Shown here in pieces: positions 47,320 to 57,148 of a stretch of DNA of 64,000 bases. Both the position numbers and the translations under genes were made by a program. Origin of the DNA: Pomacea canaliculata. Its lineage: Eukaryota > Mollusca > Gastropoda > Architaenioglossa > Ampullariidae. Position 1 is the stretch's first letter; every line of letters begins with the position of its first letter. The stretch is taken from assembly GCF_003073045.1 (NCBI RefSeq), contig NC_037590.1, forward strand, positions 39,796,751 to 39,860,750. Reading direction: 5' to 3'. The notes below the pieces were generated by a model. It saw only the letters and a program-made list of their open reading frames with translations, searched no databases and had not been told where the DNA came from.

Positions 47320-50300
47320 CTAATTTCGGATTTGCTTTTTCTTGCTTCTTCTGGTCAGCTCCATCCTTCTTCTAGCTGGCGCCTTGTGTTTCCGGCCTTT
47401 GGACTCGTCACATGTGAATTTGATGTTTCTGGTCATTGGTTTGTCGATGAAATTTGTGTCGCTGGACACACAACGGTTGTCAACGCGGAGGTTAACGAAC
47501 TGCACGTTTTCCACTGTACCATTATTTTCGTTTCCAGCGATCACATTCTGAAATTGTTTGCCGCGAAGCTGGTATTGGATGCTCCAGTTGACAAAGCGGA
47601 TATTTCTCATCCTTCCTTGTGCTCCTTTGTCCATCTTGAAAAATACTAATTTACATTAATGAAGGCACTCGGGCAACAACATCATAAAAAAGTTTTACTT
47701 AAAACTCAATGAAGCATTTACTGTAGTCAAATAAACACGTAAAGACTGTAGATATAGTTGATTTTAAAATTATTGCAATACGTTTCTTACATAAAAATTT
47801 AACTTAGAAATTAAATAACTTGGAGTAAACTCAACTAAATGACCCACGTGACAACGTCTCGTACAATGTAACGTACCTTCCAGTAAACTACCCGAGGACA
47901 GGTGCCCTCCACCCGAATGTCCTTCATCACCACATCGGAGATATCAAAGTGCTTGGTTTTGTCCTGGCGGTGGTTGAAGACAGCTTTGTTTTCGCTCAGT
48001 CTATTACATGGTTGGAAAGTGCACCAGTCTATGTGGATGATGTCGATGTTTGATATCTGAAGACAAGTTTTAAGACTGCGACTCGTGAAACAATATGAAT
48101 TAGTTCATTAGAGTAAGAGCGATGATTTCAGCAACTTTTTGAAGAACAGAGGAGAGAAATCCGCCACGTGTCCAAAGAACTAATCACATACTTGAATGTT
48201 AATGAAAAATAAAATTTTTGCTTTAAATGGCAAACATTTCTGGGTTTATTAAGGGTTATATTTCTCTGTAAACCCTATTTCAATTGTTTAGGAAACTAGA
48301 AGACGCCATGTCACGTGTCAGCAAATCAAAGGGTTGTTATATTTGTGATTAAAATAAGAACAATTAGTTGAGAGTCCGAACGATCAAGAATAGAATTGTG
48401 TACCTTTGCAGTTGAAATTCCATAACTCGCAGCTGATATTGCGAGAGAAGTTTGTTTGTTCTTTTGTTTGACATCAATTAGTTTTTTCTTCTCTTGTCCG
48501 TTAATACTGATAAAAATTAGAAGTGAAAGAAAAGGTCAGAGGTCCTCTGACAGTTACCTGGACTTTGTGTACCACTGCTCTCTTCACCCATCCTGTCTGG
48601 AACACGGCGCCATTTTGGCCTTGCCAGATCACACAGCCAGTAATTTTAGTATTATCACTGCGCAGCTGTCAAAAAATGATAATACAAATAATAATGATAA
48701 AGAAGTTGATTATGATGATTACTGTCCTAGCAGACCACAAAAATCATGACAGCTGTCAATAAGAACATTTATTAGTATATTTATTACATACGTCGGTGAT
48801 GTATCGCGACATCAGAATGCAATCAGCTGTTTATGTTTTTAGAGTCATGTCTTGCATATCATTAACTGAAACATTAAAAGCTTGTTATGATAATTGTAAT
48901 TGTACTAAAACAGCCCATTAAATACACAGTTGTATCTCGCTATCTCCTCCACGATCAAGTGAGAAATAATTATTTTTCAAAACTCAGTATATTCTACCGT
49001 TTGTCTACCATCGATATCCCAAACTATCAGGTGATCTCCTTTTCATTTTAAAAAGAAACCAGCATAGGTACCTTGATGGCGTCGTCGTTGGCGTGGATGA
49101 AGCAGTCCGCCACTGTGCCGTTGTTGCCGACCACAACGCCGTCGTTGTTGTACATCCATGCACCCACCATCTTGATGTTGTTGATGCTGTTGTTTGTACC
49201 CAGCGCCCTCATATAGAAGCGGCATGGGTCGGAGATGGTGATGCCTTCTACAATGTGATTGTCGCCCTTGTTAATGTCTATTACCGCCCATGAATCCATG
49301 CTATCAACATATTGGAAAAGGTTTGTTGTATTGTAAGTTACAAACAATCCAGCAACGTTTATTGTTACAGTGTCTATGCTTGTAATAAGACTGCTAGGTG
49401 GGTGGAGGTGTATGTTGTAGAAAGTCAAACACAAAATGTAAGTTGTTTGAAAAGTAATAAAAGATTGCCCGCTTATAAATATTAAACAGCTGTGGAGGTA
49501 TAGTCACACTTGGTGCGAGTAGACATATTGGAAAGAAAATTGTTCCAGACAAACAGGTCCCACTGATGAACCTTCACCATTACTGCGACTCATTGCTTGA
49601 TAAATAATATTCCAACATCCTAATTTTTATTTGCAGGACGTTGCAACAATATCGCTGTCCCAGATATGACACACCTCCCAAGTAGAAAAAATCAACAGGG
49701 AGCAGGTATGAAAACAAATCCACAGATTTGACTGTGACAAAGTTGACCAAAGCATCACCAGGACATATACTTGTAACCCAATGCTAACTTGTTGTATACC
49801 TCGTTTCTTTGCTTTGCCACTCTTCATTCAGTGGAGATTAAAGTCGCTTACAATTACATACTGTACAAAATATGTTATGAGCTTGAAAAAATAAGCACAA
49901 TATAACCAGAAACGAAGGCTGATACACTTACTGACACTCCTTCCTGTTGATGTCACTGCTGTCCAGAACCCCCCTGCCATGGATCTTCACCCCGTGATCA
50001 GCCATGGTCTTGAATGCCCCCTTCACGAAGGAGCCAGGGGCCAGGTACACCTCCCTGATGTTACTGTTAAGTTTCACCTGGCCACTTAGGTCATGAACTT
50101 TGGCATCGTAGTATATGACTGAATTGTCGGTCTTGGAGGGTTGACTGGTTTCCGGAGGATCCGCGAAGACCATCAGCTTGTCTGTGATGTCGGGACCGCC
50201 AATCTTGGACCCGTCGTCGTAGTCAAACTCCACGGACATCATTTTTGTGTTTTCAGTGACTTCAAACACGGCGACCTGCTTTTGAATGAGAATTTGCTGA

Positions 50301-51191
50301 ATGTAAGTAACTGAAAAGGATTGAAAATTATACTTCTAAAAATTATAATAAAAACACTGATTTGATTAACGAGACAGAGAGATACAATGTAAAAAAAAAT
50401 AATAATAAAAAAATAAAAGGAAGCTTTGGGTCAAAAGATAACATCTAAAAGATCCTCTTCCTTTATACTAAACTTTGAAAACGTGCTTTAAAAGTTAATA
50501 CAGTGAACAAAGAACACACTGAAAGAAATTAGAAAGGTTGTAATTTTCGGTCCATAAACACCTACAATTGGTTAATTAAAGAATTCCGCTGCCTAACCTC
50601 TCCGCCAGTGCGGCGACACCTGTAGCCATAACTTGTCGGTCTGACGATGCAGTTTGTAAAATTCTTTGGCGCATGAACTTTGACCGTGACCTTTCCTCCT
50701 GTGAAGGCAAAGGACGTCCAGGACATGGACCGACCTCGTTTAACATGCTTTGTCTCTTCATGGTACCTGTGGTCCGACCTGGTGATGTAGACATGAGACT
50801 GCTGCTGCTGCTGTCCGTCTTGTGACAAGTATATCTGTATTTGAATCATGTCGGTTAGATATATCTCTGTTTCAGTCACGTGCCATGGTCAGGTCTATGG
50901 TGGACTCATGTGGTAAAATGGTGAAATTACACGCACGCGCACACACACCACCATCATCATCTTTTTTCTCCCCTTTCTTCAGAAGTTATAGAGACAGAAA
51001 TTGTAGACACATTTGATTTCAGAAATTATATAAACATAATTTTATAATCCAAATGTCGTAAACAAAGTGATGTTTACCCGGAACTTGTCAGAAGTAGGCG
51101 CTCCATCAGCAACGGGATAGATGGTGAGTTTACAGGTGACAACAGGCAGGACAGTCAACAGGTAAGCCACAGCGATCCTTACCTCTGCCAT
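47320..51191 (-). CDS. GH49-like secreted glycosidase C (dextranase/isopullulanase family)
   Basis: Paralogue of A, B and D. Exons: 51191-51078, 50834-50598, 50275-49932, 49300-49072, 48665-48558, 48056-47877 and 47634-47320; 508 residues. Signal peptide at 1-20 (MAEVRIAVAYLLTVLPVVTC). The catalytic aspartates D285, D304 and D305 are kept in YNND and HANDDAIK. Exon 2 is two codons longer than in the other three (a QQQQQ run). Just upstream of it a near-repeat of the exon start (IYLTDMIQIQIYLSQ) offers a second acceptor 15 codons earlier. At the exon 3/4 junction the usual R-F is replaced by H-M, with no loss of frame. The C-terminus carries a strongly basic tail of about 25 residues (KGRKHKAPARRR, then RRSKKK) after the conserved strand IKFTC. 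An acceptor six bases before the ATG points to the upstream exon at 51.84 kb. Confidence 0.88.
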
Positions 51192-51841
51192 GCTTTACTG
51201 AAATCAGAGATAAACTACAGCTGATACAATAAAGGTCTGCCAAACATTTTCATGTTGGTACTTAAAAACGGAGGAAAAGGTGTAGTCACCATGTCAGAGA
51301 CTGCAACAACAACCGACTTATCCTTCTACAGGCTTGCTTGCCTCTAACAAAGATGATCGGACAAGACACGTCCTGGGGAATCAGTGATCTGTACACAACT
51401 TCGACTACGGTATTGAGAATCCGTGTGAACTCTGCATACACCTCACAGTGAGACTTCCCTGAGATTATCTATAAACACACAAAAATAAAGGCAGACAGGT
51501 ACACTGACTGACTGACTTGCTGATGACACATCTGTGTGCTCCATGAGACATTTCTATACAACACTACAGAAGGGCTGGAATACCGTATTACAGATGCCAA
51601 GTCCTGGGTGACCAGTAAGAAACTGAAGTAAATATCGACGAGATGAATTTATACATGTTCGTCCCCGTCGATCTATCAAATTATCTTCCAGACCATCCTC
51701 CATTAGAGTGGGGACCAATATGATTTTTTTCTTCTTCTTCCCCGTTATATGGACTACTTCTGAAATTCCCTGGACCGCCATATAACTCCTAGCTGTCGTT
51801 CGTCAGATGCTATTCGTCCTGTGAGTGCCATCGGATCGTAC

Positions 51842-51960
51842 CTTAATATTTACAGCATTCACACGACCCAATTCCACAACGGTTTCCTTGGTAACAACTG
51901 ATGATCAGACGGTTGCTGACCGCACGCATGCACGACAAATGGCGCTGGTGAGACCCACAT
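51842..51960 (-). promoter_or_regulatory. Probable untranslated first exon of gene C
   Basis: Minus-strand block TTGTCGTGCATGCGTGCGGT, then TTGTTACCAAGGAAACC, ending in the donor TTAAG|GTACGA, last exon base 51842. It corresponds to the blocks at 44.05 and 30.52 kb. It lies about 650 bases upstream of the ATG of gene C, where the coding exon starts with an acceptor (ATTTCAG|TAAAGC). The 5' limit is approximate. Confidence 0.5.
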
Positions 51961-52957
51961 TAATACCCTGCGAGCCCGGATGTGACGATCCCACCAAGCA
52001 AAATGCTGCTGGGAACCTGAGACTGAGGTCTGCTGGGAGGAATAAAATGAAAAGTAAGGCTGCCACTCGCCTGGTACACGAGCACTGAAAGGTGTGAGAT
52101 GAGCAAACAAGTAAAGGTCACCTGTCATATAATCTGTCAGACAATCAGTCCTCATCAGAAACAATTACTCACGAACAATCCAATTAAGCAATAAGTATAA
52201 TTTGAAGCTAATGAAACAAAGTGGATTTTCACATTCATCATTATCTTATTTTACACATTTATTTAGTCGTTCTTTCCTTGACTGATACTAGCTGTCAGTT
52301 ATGCTGGTTCTCCAAGAGCTTTGTTTATTTTCTATCTATTTTCTACGAAATGCAGGTCAACAGTTTAATGCAGTAAGAAAGTTGAAAAATGAAACTAAAA
52401 CATCTACAGCGAATGAATAGCAGCATGATGAAACTGTGCGTTCTTCTAGAATTAGTAATAATTAATATACTTCGATGCAGGATGAATAATTTGCACAATG
52501 CTCCATGCATAAATGGATAATAATTGATGAAATCAACTAATTCATCTACTAGATTGCGCCTGTCACACTGGAACTAGACCACATGGACATTGGGAGAATT
52601 CGGTTCTAGTGTTCCGTGTCTAGTGTGTCTCATGGTGGTGGAGATCATGTTGCTATTTTGCTTCTTCCCATCGCCCTGCTGCTGCTGCTGTAACATCAAT
52701 GGCGGCTTCACTGCCAGCTGCTCGCAAGCTGGAGGGTCTCACCCGAGCTCAAGTCTGGCATCACTGCGTGCAAACAACGACTGCAGGAAATGGGATTTTA
52801 AAGACCTTTTCTGAGCAAAGTATTAATTTTATCTGCTTCTCCCCTCCCTACTCATCCAGCATTCATTCTTCTTCTGCTTCCACTTCTGAATGGTAGACAG
52901 TGAGAAAAAGAAGTGGATGGAGGGAGACTAGAGGGAAAGAGGAATAAAAGGGAAACC

Positions 52958-53047
<90 letters not shown>

Positions 53048-54064
53048 GTAGTAGTAGTAGTAGTAGAAAAATCTCCACGCATCTTATCACAAACTGCAGA
53101 CAACTCTGTATTCCATCAACTAGCTGGCAACTGACAACTTTTATCTATATTTCTTGTTTGACGTGGGTGATGCTTTAATCGTTCAGAGTTTTTTTCCAGA
53201 TTGTTTTCTGTGAAAGCCTGCACTCAGCGAGGGACCAAGTGCAGACTGTGGAACAACAGCAGGCGTGTGCAGAGAAGACATTGGGGATCTGAGGAGGCAT
53301 GGTGCAGACCCATCGTTTATTTTGCCAAGAAGAAGAGCGATTGTCAATGAGAAGATAAGCTATTGTCAATGAGCAGACGAGATATTGTCACTGAGAAGAA
53401 AAGCTGCAGTGAACGCAGCAACTTGTTTACAGAAGCAGGCGGCAAGGGCCTCAGTTTCTTTGGAGAAGAGGACGCAGAGTTGTTGGGTGGTCTTGCTAGC
53501 TTTCAAATAGTTCTGCACGAGTAGGTCTGAGCACCTAAGATGTAATTCAGGTACATGAACTTAATTTTCAAATGTATAAAAGGTTACACCAATGACAACC
53601 AACATGTGGAAACAGTCAAAACACTCTGATGCCCTTTTCATATCGATGTAAGCACCCATAGCAAAACGTATCTTGAGTCATCCGGTCAGTGTGTGTATGT
53701 GTATGAATTATTTTATTCTTTCTGAATACCTGCACAGGTGCGAAAAGGCTTCCACGCAAACATGTTTCCACAACAATATCTTCGGAAATGTTATCACAGA
53801 AAATTAGACAAAACAATGTTTTCATTCTCAACAAGAAACATTCATGACTGAGCCATCATTAAGGTGACGACTATAAACCAGTTAAATTGGTGTGATATTT
53901 ATTTTACATTATTTCTGAGAGAGAGAAATTTATTCAGATCAGTTTACACAGGTTTGGTCCTTTAAAACTATTTTCAATAAAAAAAACTTTAAAACAAACA
54001 AGTTCGTCAAGCAGAAGTAGAGGAGTTGGCGATCCCGTGTTTGGAGGACCGGCGCCATCTGGAT
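51961..54064. other. Interval between genes C and D
   Basis: No gene seen. A block at 52,760-52,850 matches sequence downstream of gene B at 39.43-39.52 kb. A long TTA microsatellite lies at 52.96-53.07 kb. TTTATT at 53929-53934 gives a minus-strand AATAAA about 131 bases past the stop of gene D. Confidence 0.5.
52959..53066. repeat. (TTA)n then (TAG)n microsatellite
   Basis: About 28 TTA units with one phase slip, followed by seven TAG units. Confidence 0.95.
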
Positions 54065-55283
54065 TCAGCCAACAGGGTCGCTGCCGCAGCTGAAGGTGAT
54101 GCTGCTGGTGGTGCGAGTGTCGAGGATGAAATCTGCCGCAGCAGCGGTGGAAGCACAATGGCCGCCAATGCGGAAGTTGACAAACTGCAAGTCTGACACA
54201 TGACCGGTACTTCCGGTTCCCGCGATCTCGTTGTGCAGGCTGTCTTGGTCAGGCTGAGACTCGATGCTCCAGTTGACGAAGCGAATCATTCGCATCGTTC
54301 CACTTGCTCCTGACGCCATCTTGGAAAATCGTGTTTACAAAAGGCATTTAGCAACATCGTATACGTTCATAAAATGTCTGTGCTTGAAACTCAAGGCAAT
54401 GAACGCGAAAGTCAAAATGTCAAGACTGTTGCTGTGGTTGCTGAATCCGTTTAGTAAAAAAACAACTTGCCTTCTACTAAAATACACATACAACAAGCGT
54501 TTCGGTAAAGTAGCCATGACAACGTACTGTCCAGTCAATATGCTACGTGGAAAGGTATCTTCACGTAAATGAAGTGATGAGGTGAATGATGTACTTGACA
54601 AGGTCTTCAAGTAAATGATCTACGTGATGACGTACCTTCCAGTAAAATACACGGGGGCAGGTGCCCTCCACTCGGATGTCCTGCAGTACCATTGTGGAGA
54701 TGTCTATCGACTTGGTGTCGCCGGCGTTGTTGAAGACGGCGTCGTTCTCAGACAAGTGGCAAGAAGAACCTTTGAAGGTGCACCAGTCTGTGTGGATGAT
54801 GTCGATGTGAGAAACCTGCAGAGAAACCCTGTCATTCTTAAAACTAAGAATAAATCAGATCCTTCCAAAAGTCCACACGTGTTATAGTGATGAATTCGGC
54901 TGCAACAGTAGTCGTAAAATATATCATTGAAATATGGAGGTCAAAAGAGAAATCGTCTTAAATATGTTTATTGTGATGCCACTCACCACACAAAATGTTA
55001 ATTTTGGGATTAGGATATTTGGGATTAAGTCATACTCCGCGAAGATTGTGACAGATTGTTACAGACTCTTAGAATTCATCAGAGGGTGCCTCCCTCAGAA
55101 AGTGGTCAAGACGAGAAGAGAAAGGTAGAACCAGGCGTCTTCTCACAATTACCAGAATATTTTGTGCTGTTTGGCTCTCCCACCATCCTGTCTGAATCAC
55201 GGCGCCATTTTGTGCTTGCCAGACCACACAACGAGTAACTTCAACGTTCTTAGCGTGTAGCTGTAAAAATAATTAATAATAAT

Positions 55284-55314
<31 letters not shown>

Positions 55315-57091
55315 GGGGGAGGAGGAGGATATCCATCAAGAAGAGTCTGGCCTTAATTCAGAACTCAAGAAAAGCAAGTAAATGTCTGACACGTGACAGT
55401 ACCTTGATGGCGTCATCGTTGGCGTGGATGAAGCAGTCAGACACGATGCTGTTGGCGCCGACACTAACGCCGTTGGTGTTGTAGATCCAGGCGCCCACCA
55501 TCTTGATGTTCTTGATGGTGTTGCCGTTACTCAGCGCCCTCACATAGTAGTAGCATGGGTCGGAGATGGTGATGCCTTCTAATATGTGCATGTTGCCGGC
55601 ATCGAGGTTGATTGCTGCCCAAGAAAACCTGCTCTCAAAATATTTTAAGAAATAAATACAAATACCCATATATGTTATAGTGATTCATAACTAAATGAAA
55701 ATAATGGCAAAAGGCAATAACCGTACAGGTTCTGACGGATCTGCTGATTATAAAGGTAGAATACGGAACACAATTTTAATGAACTTCAGGACACCTGCCT
55801 GGAATCGCGCCATTTATAGTCTCGGTTATCCAGCACGCCCCTGCCATGGATCTTCACAGGGTGGGTAGCCGTGCTCTTGAATCCTCCCTTCACGAAGGCC
55901 CCGGGGGCCAGGTACACCTCCTTGATGGTGTTGTTAAGTGCCACCTGGCCGTTAAGGTTATGAACCCCGACATCGTAGTACAGGACTGAGGGGTCGGTCT
56001 TGGAGGGTTGACTGGTTTCCGGAGGGTCCGCGAAGACCATCAGTTTGTCTGTGATGTCGGGACCGCCGGTGTTGGACCCGTAGTCGTAGTCAAACTCCAC
56101 GGACATCATTTTTGTGTTTGCGGTGACATCAAATACGGCGACCTGCATTGTAATTAGTACTAAACTTATTCACGAGGCTGAAAAAATAATGAAAATCTAG
56201 TCAATGGCAGAATGTCGTACTTCAGCTCTAAAAGACAATCATCCTGAACACTAAGCCGCTTCAAAGGTGTAAAATAAACAAACCCACAAAAATATAAACA
56301 GAAGAGAATCGAGAAACTCAAAATTCTTTGATTTCTTGTCCCTGCGATTCATTTATTACATATTTCCATGGTCTAACCTTGCTGCCAGAGCGGCGACAGC
56401 TGTAGCCATAGCTCTTGGGTCTCACGATGCAGTTCTTGAAGTCACGTGACGTGTGAACCTCCACCGTGACCTTGCCCCCTGTGAAGGCGAAGGACGTCCA
56501 GGACATGGACCGACCTCCTTTAACATGAGAAGCTTCGGTGGTCCTGTGGTCCGATGTGGTGATGTAGACATGAGACTGCTTCTGTTGGCCATCTTGTGTC
56601 AAGTAGACCTGTTGGTGAGACAAGTCTGTATCATGTCATGTGATTGAACTTTATGTCATGGTGGTAGAATTATTGGTCCTCGATATCTATCTATATCATG
56701 TGTCTGTTGTAATCTTGTATTTAATTTGTGTTTCAACCACTCATTTTGTGTGAGATAGATATGTTATAATCATATGTTAAAGCTAGGTAGATATGCATTA
56801 TTTGTCAATCGTCACGTTAACACACACACACACGCCGACTTTTTTCTGCTCATCACTTCACAAGAAATTACAGAGACCTCCTCTCGTAAAAAGATTTGAG
56901 AGAAGAAGGTCGTAAGCTCTATTTTAATGACTAACTGATGTAGGAAGAATTTTAGAGACCTACAATATGATGTTCACCTGAAATTTGTTAGAAGTAGGGG
57001 CTCCATTAGCAGCGGGGTAGACGATGAGGTTACAGTTGATGACTGGCGCGATGGCCAGCAAGAGAACCACAACACTTCTCACTCCTGACAT
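54065..57091 (-). CDS. GH49-like secreted protein D, first catalytic Asp replaced by Asn
   Basis: Paralogue with the same architecture. Exons: 57091-56978, 56608-56378, 56142-55799, 55628-55403, 55260-55153, 54815-54636 and 54319-54065; 485 residues. Signal peptide at 1-20 (MSGVRSVVVLLLAIAPVINC). The frame and all splice sites are intact, so this does not look like a pseudogene. However, the segment that reads YNNDG in A, B and C reads YNTNG here (AAC at about 55,480), so the aspartate equivalent to Dex49A D376 is Asn. The later pair in HANDDAIK is kept. The protein may be inactive, altered in mechanism or a binding protein. Intron 3 has a GC donor, as in gene A. TTTATAAA at 57141-57148, about 50 bases upstream of the ATG, could be a TATA box. 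No copy of the B/C-type first exon was found upstream. Confidence 0.88.
55284..55330. repeat. (GAG)n microsatellite in an intron of gene D
   Basis: About 14 GAG/GGA units just upstream (on the gene strand, downstream) of exon 5, between exons 4 and 5. Confidence 0.9.
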
Positions 57092-57140
57092 ACTATGTTC
57101 AAGCTCAAGACTACACAAGGACTAACTGTCTAGAACCACT

Positions 57141-57148
57141 TTTATAAA
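57141..57148 (-). promoter_or_regulatory. Possible TATA box of gene D
   Basis: TTTATAAA lies 50-57 bases upstream of the start codon of gene D, a good distance for a short untranslated leader. A related but weaker sequence (TTCATAAAAG) occurs upstream of B at about 43,481-43,488, where it lies too close to the ATG to serve the same role. Confidence 0.4.
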
